Source: Hesseltinella vesiculosa (Eukaryota > Mucoromycota > Mucoromycetes > Mucorales > Cunninghamellaceae). Taken from it: a DNA stretch of 64,000 nt. The DNA is taken from positions 1-64,000 of the forward strand of contig MCGT01000045.1 of assembly GCA_002104935.1 (NCBI GenBank), given 5' to 3'. The notes under the pieces are model-generated. The model worked only from the letters and a program-made list of their open reading frames with translations, did no database searches and was not told where the DNA came from. The position numbers and the translations under genes were made by a program. Positions 42,607 through 54,171 of this stretch are shown piece by piece; position 1 is the first letter of the stretch; the number at the start of each line of letters is the position of its first letter.

Positions 42607-42945
42607 GCTAGTTTTTGGTACCGTGCATTTGTTTTATACATCTTCAATAAATTATATTGGAACCCTCTAAAATTTTAGCGAACCACTTCAGAGCGCACTT
42701 CAGTAGAGTGAGAAAGAGCGATCGAAAAAGAATGAGATCCTTGCCTCCTTTGAGAGCGAACGTGAGAGCGAACGCTTAAAAAAACGTTGGAACAAGTGAT
42801 AAGTGATTGAACAGGTCAAAAGGGGGAGAACAAGAAGTCAAGCGTGGGGTTTTTTCTTGAAGGACAACCAAAATTGATTAGACGATTTTTTATTTGCACC
42901 AAGAGAAAGAATATGGGGTTTTTTTTCATGCGACAGGGAGACACT
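42607..42945. other. Convergent intergenic region between eS12 and uL23 genes
   Basis: 339 bp with the 3' ends of two ribosomal protein genes facing each other. CAATAAATTA near 42646 probably ends the RPS12 transcript. A repeated AGAGCGAACG motif lies near 42752-42776. No gene is seen. Confidence 0.6.
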
Positions 42946-43640
42946 TTAGATGAAACCAATGCGGTTGGCGATATCGAGAGCATCGGCATCGGCAGTCAAA
43001 CGAACATAGGCCTTCTTGGTACCGTTGGGGCGGATCAAGGTGTTGATCTTGACGGCATCAACATCGTAAAGCTTCTTGACGGCTTGCTTGATTTGGTTCT
43101 TGTTGGCCTTGACATCAACGAGGAAGGTCAAAGTGTTGTGGTCTTCGATCTTCTTCATGGAGGATTCAGTGTTCAAGGGTTGACGGACAACACGGTATTG
43201 ATCCATGCGGGGCAAGTGAGGGACCGACTTGCGGGTGTACTTGGGCACACGGGCAAGCTTCAAAGTCTTGGGGGTACGGAAGCTGGTGTTGGTGCGGACC
43301 TTACGAACAGTCTTGCTGTGCACACCCTTGAGGGCGGCCTTTTTGGCAGCTTGAGCCTTGTTGGCAGCTAGTGAGAACATATAAAAAAAATAAGTGTGAG
43401 TGCATCTGTCTCATTCGATAGACTAGCGGTTGGTCAGCGTCAAATAGTCGAGCTTGCTGTGAATGTGGCATGACCAAGAATGTCAAATGAGGTGGTGCCT
43501 TTGTGGAATCCATCCATCTTTTCATCCATGCATCCATCCATCATTGCCAATGCATCCACAGCATATTAAACACAGGTCTCGTATGGCTGTTGCTGATAGA
43601 AGGAGGGGGTGGCTGCTTTACCGTTGCTCTTAGGGGCCAT
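42946..43640 (-). CDS. RPL25: 60S ribosomal protein L23A / yeast L25 (uL23)
   Basis: Minus-strand exons 43622-43640 and 42946-43367 give 146 aa starting [20 protein letters not shown]. The family core follows: [40 protein letters not shown] and the C-terminal signature [19 protein letters not shown] with [12 protein letters not shown]. It is a large-subunit protein at the exit tunnel. The first exon has only 19 nt. Reading the long frame from its own ATG at 43380 would give a spurious MFSLAAN start across the splice site. The 254-nt intron holds a TGGA-type repeat. Confidence 0.97.
43503..43545 (-). repeat. (TGGA)n repeat in the uL23 first intron
   Basis: Blocks of ATCCATCC and CATGCATCCATCCATC on the plus strand read as ATGG/TGGA repeats in the direction of transcription, as in the RPS12 leader intron. 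Confidence 0.85.
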
Positions 43641-43892
43641 GTCGAATGTAAAGTTAAAAAAAAGAGGAAGAAAAAAAAAAAAAATTGAGGGTGCCCGCCA
43701 CTCCTTACACAATTTTTTGGTCGGACTTTTTTTGCCAAAGGCTGCTTGAGCCTGTGTAGGTCAGTCCTTTTCTTGCATATGCGTTAGTGGTCTACACTCT
43801 ATTGCCATTAGTAAAGAATCCATCGTTTGAGTAGATAGCAACGAAGCGTTTATTGAAGAAATGGTATAAAGGCAAAAAGGAGGACGGTGGCC

Positions 43893-44362
43893 TTAAGTCA
43901 TGGCCACCTTGATCATTTCTTGCAGCTTCTTTTCTACAAAGACCAGCAACAATTCGTCTTGACTAGCCAAATCCAAGCTCACAAAAAATTGTTCCTTGTG
44001 CTTCAGTGCTGTTGATGAAAATGGGAGAGAGGTGAGAGGCGCCGAGTAGGGGGGTGGGTATTACCTAGCCGCCGCGCAAGATTGCGGCTCTGTTCCATCA
44101 CGTCGCTTCCCAGGATGGTGGTTGCCGAGGGCAGTGTCTGTAAAGCAGGAGATGAGATGCTTCTTTTTATTTTGGCGTCAGAATGGGTTCGTCCATTTAC
44201 CTCGTTTCGGGATGGCACGGCCACTGACATTTGGCCTAGCTTTCCTGCAGAGCGGCCCACCCACACAAGATTGCTGTCCGTCATTTGGGTGATCTGGAAG
44301 TGGATGGCATCGGTCATAAACATATGCGTTTGGCGATGGATCAGAAACTTGGCATCTGTCAT
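43893..44362 (-). CDS. PSMG4: Proteasome assembly chaperone 4 (PSMG4-like)
   Basis: Exons 44201-44362, 44065-44137 and 43893-44008 on the minus strand give 116 aa. FLIHRQTHMFMTDAIHFQI, LVWVGRSAGKLGQMSVAVPS and GSDVMEQSRNLARRLALKH match the PSMG4 plan (a flat beta sheet with LWVG and an ARRLA region), as does QFFVSLDL...LLLVFVEKKLQEM at the end. With PSMG3 this family helps build the 20S proteasome alpha ring in the cytoplasm. Length and motif order fit. The call rests on remembered family pattern, since the sequences are short and diverse. Confidence 0.75.
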
Positions 44363-44629
44363 TGTAGGATCACGAAGAAAAAAGAAAAAAAAGAAAGAAA
44401 ATAAAAAGGGATAAAAAAATTGTATAAAATTGGCGCTTTGGCTTTTCTTCTCCCACAGCACATTGCGTGACGCTCGCCCATGAAATAGAAATGAAAAGAA
44501 CGTGATTTAATATTTAAAGAAGAATGATGGAGTAAAATAAATAAACACGCTGTTACGAAACGAATAAATACTATGTACAAAAAAAAAAGAAGAAGAAGAA
44601 AATGACCTAGGAAAGGATCAGGTGAATTT

Positions 44630-47600
44630 TCATGGCTGCTTCTTGAACAGTCGCAGCATGGCTGGCTGATCGTTCTGTTCCAGGAGCATGGCGTGTGAGA
44701 GCAAGGCTGGGTTTTTGGAAAGGGCGTGTTGCTCTTGCTCGGTTAGGCCCAGGGCATCGGCATATTTCTGGATGCTGCTTGCATGAGGATGATCAGCAAT
44801 GGAGGTGGACGCGCTGGTTTCGCCCATGGGCTGCTTGTTGTACACTTTGGCCGAGAACACCCACTAGAAAAAAAAATATGAATTTCATCACCTAGTATGC
44901 ACAGTAATGCCTAAATGAGAGGCTTACATCATAAGCTGGTTGCTGGTTCATCACCTTCGGCGGGCAAGAGAATGCCAGTTTCTTACAAACGTCGTGGCAA
45001 ATCAAGCCACAGGCTAACATCAAAACGAATGAGCTACTTTTATTTTTATCCGAGACTTTCTCACCTTGGCAAAATGTAGCCTTGGAGGTGATCATATCGT
45101 TGCACACTTTGCATTCCACGACTATGAGGTGAGGATGGAAAAAAAGGATTGGTACACTTCTTCTTGCATCGACAAAACATTACCTTTCCCAGCAGACATA
45201 TCAACAAAGCGATGGGTGATGTAGTCACTGGGTAGGCCAAAGGTACGTGCAAGCGGGGGATCGCGTCTGGAGGAATGGCTGGCATTGGAAGGACAGCGTG
45301 AAAGAGAGCCGGTGGCATGGTGGCAAGGATAATGGGCAGAGGAGCAAGCCGATGAGCAAGGCTCCAATTGGGAGCTCATGGATTGGCGAGATGGCGACGG
45401 GCTGACGCAGCCGGACAAGTTGCGCGAGTAGGTGCGGTGGCGGCGCAGCTGTTTGCGGTTTTTCCAGAGCCACAGGTGGTTTTTGAGCTGGGTCGCAGTG
45501 GGTCGCTCGTCTGGGTTTTTCTGGAAGCAGCACAGAAGGAAGCTCTGCATCTCTTCAGTGATGAGCTTGGGCAAGGGCGGGTATTTGTCCTCGACAATTC
45601 GGAACATGGCTGACATCTGTACGAGATCAGAATACGGTGGTTTGCCGGTGACAAGCTCAATCAGGGTACAGCCAAGCGACCTACGTCATAGATGAAGTGA
45701 GCATGGTCTTCACCATGTGGCTCGGCCTCCCTCTTTTCCTTACCAGATATCCGATTTTGTCGACGCTCCTTTCAATTGAATCACTTCAGGGGCCACTAAA
45801 AGGAAGTGTGAGTTGCGTGAATTTTTTTCCTTTTTTGATGTGGCTCACTCCAGTTGGGCGTGCCAGCCACAGTCTCCTGGCTGGCAGGTTTGATTTTGAG
45901 ATTGAGTGACACGCCAAAATCAGAAAGTTTGACGTCCCCCGTTTTGGTGGTGAGAATGTTGGCGGCTTTGAGATCGCAGTGGACAACCTGATGAGATCAA
46001 GAGGGGGGAGATAAGATCCTTGGCCAAGCTGAAGGGCGCCCCTTTAAGGAAATAGAGATAAAGATCCCTTACGTCGTTATTATGCAAGTATTCCAGCCCT
46101 TCCAAGATCTTGACTGAAAAGGAACACACGAGCTTTTCAGGAAACGCTCCAAAAGACTTGAGTGTGGACTTGAGCGAGCCATTCTCGGCGTACTCCAAGA
46201 TAATATTCATGTGGTGCTTGCTTGGAATGAAGCCTAGGTAGCAAATGACATTGCTATGAGACAAGGCCTTGAGCAGATCGATTTCTTTCTAAGCACATGC
46301 AAATTCAAACGTCAGCCCCCAGCTCTTTTCTTTGTCAAACGACGACACGTACGTTGATGTCGTCCTCCAGCTCGCCTTTTGATGTCTTGATGCGCTTGAT
46401 GGCCACCACTTCACCTGTGCCAAGATCCAAGGCTCTACATAAAAACAGGCTGAGCTCCTAGTCATCCCTTCGACCACATTCTTTACCTGTAAACCGATCC
46501 AAACTGGCCCGTACCGATACAGTTGCCCAGTTGCTAGGGAAAAAAAAAAAAAGAGGTGAGGGGAGGAACAGCCAGGTCAGGCGTGGTTACATATTGGGCA
46601 TCTCGACTTTTCAATAGGAGCTTTTGATCCGTAGCATGGCGCGATTTGGCGGAATTGGACCATCTGCGTTTGCTGGAGTGACCAAGGCTGCCGGAGGATT
46701 TGGTAAAAGGATGGTTTGCGTCTGGCGCTGCGGAGCGGCTGTGATGTCTTGGCAAGGTGGAGCGCTTTTGACGGGTTTTGGTTTGGTGGTGGGGGTCTTT
46801 ATGTGGGGTCTGGCTATGGTTGGTGGGAGTGGATGGGGTCTTTGGCATAGTAGAATCGGCGGAGGAGATGGAGGAGTAGGATGTCTGGGAGGAAGAGCGC
46901 GACATCAGGGTGCTTGCGGTGAACTCACTGGTGGTCCATTCGTGTTGGGTGGGCGAGAGGGCAGGGGCCGAAGGACGACGCGATTCAGACGAGGTAGAGG
47001 CATGAAGCGACAGCTCTTCCTGGGATCGACAGTCGAATCGCAATGGTGATTTGGGAGGTCGGGCGACGGATCTGCGTGATCGGCTGGACGACTCGGACCC
47101 AATGGAAATGCACGAGATGGCTGAATGAAGATGGATCTCGGCCTCATCGGTATCTGGCTCAAGGCCACATTCGTCCAATGGCTCATGCTGGTGTACGTCT
47201 TGATGATGATTCACTGCATCCGACCAAAAAAAAAAGGAGGGTCAGCCAGTAAAAATAGATAGAAAAAAGGGGGCAGAAACGGTTCAGGAGCCGACCAACC
47301 TTCTCCCAGCTGCATCTCCTTGCTTTTTTTTTTTGTACTTGCCTGGCTCAGGATGAATTTGCAACGAATCCACCTCATCCTCACTTGGTATTGGTTTCCA
47401 ATGTTCCAACGCATCAATGGTTTTGATCACCTAAACAAGAAACGATAAGTCAGCTTTTGTGGCTGGCCAAAGGGAAGCAAAGATTTACAGCTGGTAAATT
47501 CTTGCCATCAAAGAGATCGCTGGTTTCAAAGAGTTGCGTGTCGGCCAAGCCAATCTGAAGTTGAAAGGTCAGTTTAGGAAAGCGAAGAAAGCCCATGCTC

Positions 47601-48052
47601 CCTTATGCGAGGCCCTCTCCGTTTTTTTTATACCTGCCGAGCACCTTGTAAGAAACTGGTGATATTATCCATCTACAAGGAAACAAAAATAGGGAATCAG
47701 CACGTGAGGATAACAAAGAAGGAAGGGCGGTACCTTGACAAAAGTAACATCTTTTTGACCGACGTGTTTGATAGTGCCAGGCTCGAGAAGGTTGACCAGC
47801 CTATTGCGATAAGGGGACAATGAGAAACCAAGCGTTTCTATTTATTTGATTATTTTGATGATCCGCTTACCTGCATAACATGATCCCGTCTTTCAAAGCC
47901 TCGTGGAGCTGCCCAGGTCGAATGTGCACGTCGAGTTTGCTATTGATATACTCAATAGCAACTGCCTCTTCTTCGATATCCAGTTGCCCTGGATTATCGC
48001 CCAGCCTCGTCCATCGTGAGGAAACAACCGATTTTGATTTTGGCAACGTCAT
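44630..48052 (-). CDS. CH-domain / SepH-Cdc7-like protein kinase / C1-domain protein
   Basis: Fifteen minus-strand exons keep frame from ATG 48052 to TGA 44630 and give 824 aa. Exon starts, in gene order: 47871, 47734, 47634, 47489, 47343, 46591, 46487, 46353, 46073, 45849, 45744, 45184, 45065, 44928, 44630. Residues about 15-130 form a calponin-homology domain (EALKDGIMLCRLVNLLEPG). A Ser-rich linker follows. The kinase domain spans 356-606 (GNCIGTGQFGSVYR, VVAIKRIK, VVHCDLKAANILTT, SDFGVS, GTPNWMAPEV) and is closest to SepH/Cdc7 septation kinases. A C1 zinc finger lies at 691-738 (H-x12-C, CKVC, CQACGLICHDVC). In fungi SepH/Cdc7 acts in the septation initiation network. Intron 5 is GC-AG (AG|GCAAGT). 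The CH fusion is unusual. Confidence 0.82.
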
Positions 48053-48556
48053 CAACCTGTAAAAAAAAAATGAACAGCTGTTCTTTTTTTTTTTTTCGCT
48101 GGTAAATTATGAGAGCAAAAGGGGAAAGAAATCGATAGAAAAACTAGGCCGCAAAAAAAATAACAAATAGGAAAACCAATGTCAAGGAGAATGATTTTTT
48201 TTGTTTGACTATTTATTCAACAACTGAAAAAAAAAAAAAGGAGGGGGCAGCATCGAGGCAGATCACTAGAGGCAAGGGATGTCAGATGGCAGGACCTTCC
48301 AAAAAAAGAACAAGACAAAGCAGTATTTCATTGAAGATCCTGTTTATTTTCTTGCAACAGACCGGTGGCAACTCATTGGTCTTGGTGGCTTTCTCAGGCA
48401 ATGCTGCACGCTTGAAGCAAAAAAGCACATCATGACAATGCAAACCATCACATGACCCGACCTGGAGAAGCATGCGTCGGAGTCATAAAAAACGACCAGC
48501 AGCAGCTGGTCCTCCTGTTCTTTTCTCTTTTTTTTTTTTTTTTTGTTCCAATAAAG
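48053..48556. other. Divergent intergenic region (kinase / SDR)
   Basis: 504 bp between two divergent start codons. A TTTTACAG just above the kinase ATG (48057-48062) may end a 5'-UTR intron of that gene. The rest is A/T homopolymer-rich, with a T run before the SDR start. No other gene is seen. Confidence 0.55.
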
Positions 48557-50093
48557 ATGTCACTATGGGTGTATTTTGTTTTAGCACTATTGCTCATGGT
48601 GTTCTACAGCACTGTGCTTCTGGCCCGTAGCAATGCACGCAAAGATCACTGTACACCCATCAACACCAATATGACAGCCACCTACTTTTTACATACCGTG
48701 GATCATCTCATCAGCCAGGCACCATGGCTCACCACATTCATATCGGTCTACCTACTGGGCATGTTCGAGACATTGTCTATTGTATTGTGGAAACGTGGCC
48801 TCCTGGGGTCGCCTAATCAGTCCCATGTGGAGCAGCTGATCGATCACCTTACTCGCCATCGTCGGCTGGATCGCGTCCCGCTGGCGATCATCACGGGTGG
48901 GCGCAATCACATTGCCATTTTGCCAGGTCTAACGGACGTTCATAGGAGGCGATTCTGGTATAGGGTTTGAAATCAGCTGCGGGCTGCTGCGTGCTGGCTT
49001 CCAGGTGATCTTGGGTAAGTCATTCAAACAAGCCGCAGGCCTTGACACCCACGCCATTCTTTTACGAAGCATCTCGATCAGCAACGTTGGCGACTGAGGC
49101 ACAGAAAAAGATGCACAGCCTGACAAAGTCCAACCGGACCTCCTTTTATGTCCTGGATCTTTGCTCCTATGCAAGCGTCCACAGCTTTGTCAATCACATC
49201 AAAGACACGTATCCACGAGGCGCTATCGATTTGCTGATTAGTAAGTCGCATCTTCAAATGAGGAGGCCACCAAGGGTTAAAATAAAAACGCCATTCTCAT
49301 CTCTTTTCGAGTAGATAATGCAGGAGTCATGAACATCCCATTTGCGTTGACGGAAGATGCGATTGAAACTCAATTCCAGACTGTACCAGCTTGCAACCTC
49401 CCCTTTTCACGGCGCTGACGATTTTTTTTTTCTTCTTCTAGAACTGTCTTTCCCCGATGCTTTTGTCCTTGTCCTTGTTGCCATGGATGAATCCAAAACG
49501 AAGCCATATGCTTTTTGCGTCGAGTTCCACTCTGTATGCCGCCTCCCATCTCGACCCGACGTTGGCAAAAACCTCTTATACCTTGGACGGCCTGACCCAT
49601 TATGCCCACAGCAAAATGGCTATCGCCTTGGCGTCCAAAATCCTTGGTCAAAAACTACAAGCCCAAGGAAGCCAAGTGCTTGTGTCCAGTAGGAGCTTTT
49701 CAGCCCGCCATCGCCCTTTGCTCATCCACTTCTCTCCTCTGTTCAGGTTATCATCCAGGCACAGTGCGAACCAATCTATTCTCATCAACCACCGTATTCA
49801 ACCTGCCATTCATGTCCTTCCTCTTTGATTTTATCATGCTGACGCCGAAGGAGGGCAGCGCAACGCCATTGTACCTGGCTTTGTCTCCATTGGACGGCGA
49901 ATCCATCCCCACCGCACAGTTCTGGAGCGAAGCTGCCATCCAACCACTCCCAACCCTGATCCGCATCCAATCCAAGTCGCCCTATGCCAAACCTTCCCTC
50001 GACACCTTCTGGACCAACATGCTGGCCTTGTGCGACGTCTCGCCCTTGCAAGCAAACGAATGGATCAAGGATAGCTTTCCGCCTGTCAAATAG
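48557..50093 (+). CDS. Membrane-anchored short-chain dehydrogenase/reductase
   Basis: Exons 48557-48896, 48946-49014, 49070-49240, 49315-49382, 49442-49688 and 49747-50093 give 413 aa. The N-terminus has a membrane segment (residues 4-22, WVYFVLALLLMVFYSTVLL) and a second hydrophobic stretch near 62-80. The SDR fold begins at AIITGGDSGIGFEIS (cofactor loop, residues 113-120). NNAG is at 194-197, and the catalytic set is Ser 243-245 with Tyr270 and Lys274 (THYAHSKMA), followed by HPGTVRTNL. Members reduce or oxidise lipids, retinoids or sterols with NAD(P)(H). The substrate cannot be told. Likely an endoplasmic reticulum or lipid-droplet membrane enzyme. GAAATAAATG lies about 30 nt after the stop. 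Confidence 0.9.
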
Positions 50094-50155
50094 AATGGTA
50101 TATGTACAAGAATTGGCGTTACTTGAAATAAATGCAAATGTACAAAAGTAAAAGT

Positions 50156-51535
50156 CTAGTCTGAAAAGTAGTCTTCGTCCGCCAGGATTTCTACCCCCGG
50201 CACATCCTCGTCCTCCTCTTCCAAGGGCGTCTTGCTTGTCGACTTGCCGGTATCTTGCTCGTCATCGGATAAAAACGAATCCAAATCGTCCATTGCTCGG
50301 TGATCGTCAAGGCGGAGGTTCTCCAATGTCGTTGCGCTTCCTCGGTCGCTCTCTTTGACTACAGGGGAGAAGGTCAGGCTCAGCTGCTTTCTCCTTCTGC
50401 CAGGGCCATTTTTTTTTTCTTTACCTTGGTAGAGTGACGACACATGTGTTTCGCGCCTTCGTCGATAGTCTTCCATCTCGGCTTGAAACGTGACATCGTA
50501 CAGCTCGACCCGCTTCTTGGTCTGTTCGGCTTCTTGATCCTTGTATGATTGTTCCATCTGTTCCTTTTTTGTCTTGAATGCCTGCCTTTAAGAAGATGTA
50601 AGATAGCCACAGTCGAGTGACCTGCTTACCTTTTCTGCTCGACTTCCATGGCCCAGCGCTGTTCCTGGTCAGCCTTCCATTCGTCAAATTGGCGCCTCTC
50701 GTCGTCCAACGCCACCTGGTCTATTCGTTGTTCCAATGCCTGTAGCTTTCCTTTCAACTTGTCTATGCAAAAAAAAATCGAGAGTGCATGAATGTAGCCG
50801 CCTTTTTTCGATTTTGCTTTTGGGCGCGACGACTGACTGTACCTGCGCAGGTTGTCACGGTGGAGAGCTGTTGTCGCATGGGGCTCAGGTCCTTCAGTGT
50901 GTCAGCCATGGTCGTACACACTAGTTGATGATTCGCGCAGTGGGCGACCAACTGCCCTAGCAGCTGATTTGCCACCTAGATTTGGAGAATAAAAATATAA
51001 GCACCACATTTTGAGGGCGAAAATCCGTTCTTACCAGCGCTCGATCCCGCTGGTGCTCATTGGTTGCATGAATATCGAGGTATCTTTGCTGAAGGCTGAA
51101 GAGAGAAGGATGCATCAAGGATCCGTGGTTTTGACATCTAGCCGGCTCTCTTTCTCTCTCTACCTTTTCACTAGCTCGGCTGTTTCTTCCAAGGGAAGCT
51201 TGCTTGGGGTAGGGTCATGGCCGATGGCATCGGCCGGTTTGACCTGATTGGATAAGAGAGCATTGATGTTGGCCAATTCTGAGCGTAGTGCACCGAGGCT
51301 TTTCAATAAACAAGTCATCGGGTAAGTATCATCACCCATGAATACCAAGCCTATTTTCTTACCGTTCCATGCCTCGCGACCGCCATTCGTCTTCATTCAA
51401 CCTATCAAAAAGAAAACCAGCAGGCATAAGCTTTTTTGCCAAGAGCCTACAGTGGACTTACCCCATGGTGTCAGCCAAGGACCGAATGTTGAGCGTCGAC
51501 GATCCAGGAAAGATGTTTTTAAATTGCTGAAACAT
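50156..51535 (-). CDS. Dysbindin-like coiled-coil protein (BLOC-1 subunit candidate)
   Basis: Eight minus-strand exons (51462-51535, 51363-51401, 51164-51298, 51035-51095, 50843-50975, 50630-50762, 50425-50585, 50156-50358) give 312 aa. The start MFQQFKNIFPGSSTLNIRSL leads into a helical middle. The stretch KRVELYDVTFQAEMEDYRRR resembles the dysbindin signature KERQKFFEEAFQQDMEQYL. The end is acidic (FLSDDEQ...EEEDEDVPGVEIL). Dysbindin is part of BLOC-1, which acts in endosome to lysosome-related organelle traffic. Identification rests on this signature, coiled coil and acidic tail. It converges on the SDR gene (62 bp apart) and is divergent from the MBF gene. Confidence 0.6.
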
Positions 51536-51674
51536 GGAGGAGGACAAAAAAAAAAAAAAAAGAAAAGAGAAAAATCTCACACGACCGGCGGCGTATAATT
51601 TTGTGTTCTTCTCTTCTCCCATTTTTATTTGTTGTTTTATTTTTTTTTTGAAAGTATTCTAAGCTTATCGACTC

Positions 51675-53870
51675 ATGGCGGATGTGACGGTCTATCAAGC
51701 ACGGTATTCAGGCGTGGCTGTGTACGAAATCACTTGTAATGATGTGGCGGTGATGCGGCGTCAAGCAGATGCTTATATGAATGCGACGCAAATCCTCAAA
51801 GTCGCCAACTTTGACAAACCCCAGCGAACACGTATTTTGGAACGAGAAGTACAAACAGGCAAACATGAAAAAATACAAGGTGGCTATGGCAAATACCAAG
51901 GTTAGTGCGAGGGATCTCTATTGATAAAGATAGCATGCACAAGTGCGTCTCATCCTTTTTTTTTTTTTTTACGTGCAATTCTGATAGGCACATGGGTCCC
52001 ATTGGAACGAGCCATTGAACTAGCCCGACGGTATCAAGTAGAAACACCACTGCAGCCAATCTTTTCGTATGAACGTGGCGAGGAAGAGCCACCCATTGCC
52101 CCCCGTCATACCATCAGCGCCCATAAGCCAAAACGCACACCAAAACCAACACCCAAACGCCGAGTCAACGACCCAGCCCAGTCGGACGCCACTGCGCAAC
52201 CTTGGCCAGCCGACGACACAGCCCCAGCCTCACACTTGGATACCCCTACCCGCCGCCCCCACCGACGAACTGCTGGCACGACGGCCACCCATTCGACAGA
52301 CGACGATCTCGATGAAAGCCAGCCGTCACCCAAACGCCGCGGCCGACCCAAACGACCTCGCCACGACGATTCGCCTCGGGCATCAGCCATAGCGTCTCCG
52401 CTTGTTGCCGCTCACCAAATGGACGACGAGGTTGACGGCTATGACGACGATGCCTCTGGATGGACCCGCACGCGCCGTGAAATTGAAAACGAGCGCATGT
52501 ATGCGCACCGGCTGCTCACGCACTTTTTGGGCAACAATGAAGACATCCCAGTCTTGCTCCGCCGACCTCCGCGCGACCTGGATGTGAATGTGATCATTGA
52601 CGACGAGGGCCACACCTGCCTGCACTGGGCGGCGGTGATGGGCCGGCTGCCGATTGTGATGCGCCTGATCAAGCTAGGAGCCGACATCTACCGCGTCAAC
52701 TACCGTGGCGAAACAGCTCTGATGCGGTGTGTGCTGTACTCGAACAACTATGACCAAAAGACGTTTGACGGGCTGGCGGATGTGCTCAAGGCGACGATCT
52801 TCAACATCGACAAGCGCGACCAGACGGTGTTCCATCATGTGGCTCTGACAGCCAACAGCCGCGGCAAGGTCCATGCCTCACGGTATTACATGGACATCCT
52901 GATCAGCCATCTTGCCCACAGCCGCTCCGAGCTGATCTCCATCCTCAATGTGCAGGACATCAATGGAGATACGGCACTGACGATCGCTTCGCGGTTTGGC
53001 AACAAACGCCTTGTACGGCTGCTCATCGACGCTGGAGCCAGCACCGAGATCGCCAATGAAGAAGGCCTGGCTGCCCAGGACTACCTGGCCTCCATGGACA
53101 CGTCGCCTCTGGCCTACATGAACAATGGTGCTGCGGACCTCGACGCACTCAAGCGGGAAGACGGATTGGACGAGGAGGACGATGTGGCGGATGCCGCAGC
53201 CGCTGCGCTTGCCTTGCACGAACGAGAAAAGCAGATCCGCCAAAGGCTGATGACCAAGGCCCAACACATTTACCAGGCCATGACCTCGGCCGATCCTTCG
53301 ACCTCACGCGGGCCATCGGCGTCGTCCACCCCGTCGGTGTCCCAATGGTTTGATGACCTGGCTGGCAGCTATGAACGCGACCTTTTGCGCACTGAGCAGC
53401 TGATCAAGGATCGCCAGCGCATCATTGAAGGTGCGGAACAGCGATTGCTGGAAATGCGGCATTACCTGGGGCAAGAGACGCCAGGGGACAAGTCCAAGGC
53501 GTTGGACAACACCAAGGAGCAAGGAGACCACCTTGTCAAGGAATACGAGCAGCTGTTAAAGTATTTGCAATACACCACCTTAAACTATGCCATCCATCAC
53601 AATACGACGGTCGCCAACTCGCCAGCCTCACCCGCATCCAAAGAAGAGTTGGTGCAACAGCTGAAAGACTTGCAGCAAGCACGCCAAACACTGGTGCAGG
53701 ACATCCTCCAGACCAACACCAGCATCCCGGAAAAACGAATCCGAAACTACAAACGATTGATTTCCATGTGTTGCAACGTCTCTTATGAAAATGTCGATAC
53801 TATGCTATCACCTTTATTAGCGTCTTTTGAACCTCCTACTTCATCTCTTGGCACGCCATCGACCAGTTAA
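51675..53870 (+). CDS. APSES/KilA-N transcription factor with ankyrin repeats (MBF/SBF DNA-binding subunit)
   Basis: Exons 51675-51900 and 51988-53870 give 702 aa. Residues 5-105 are the APSES/KilA-N DNA-binding domain ([40 protein letters not shown]). A low-complexity basic stretch ([11 protein letters not shown]-hook-like) follows. Ankyrin repeats lie around 275-440 ([40 protein letters not shown]). The C-terminal third is helical and probably dimerises with a Swi6-like partner. The plan is that of Mbp1/Swi4/Res1, which drive G1/S genes through MCB/SCB sites in the nucleus. It cannot be assigned to one of these without a tree. Shares a 139-bp divergent gap with the dysbindin-like gene. Confidence 0.93.
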
Positions 53871-54171
53871 AAAAAGATCTCCGTGGTTGGTGTTCGTTTG
53901 CCTTTTTTTTTTTTTTTTTTCATGAAATTAAAAATCTGGGTTGGAAAAAAAAAAGGTTTAGCATGCATGTAGGACAAAGGGGGGACGGAGCCTGCTGTTG
54001 GGATGCACCAAATGTATTATATAAAGTATCAAACACAGGGATGTCTATGCTGGGGGAAAAAAGAGGAGATGATTTCTATGAATAGGGTAAGAAAATATAA
54101 ATGCAAAGGATGTGGGGGGGGGGTATATGTCCTCTTTTTTTTGCTGAGATAAAGATGCTTGGGAAAAAGAT
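53871..54171. other. Convergent intergenic region, no gene
   Basis: 301 bp between the 3' ends of the MBF and RhoGEF genes, with T and A runs and a G run near 54113-54122. Nothing gene-like is seen. Confidence 0.6.
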
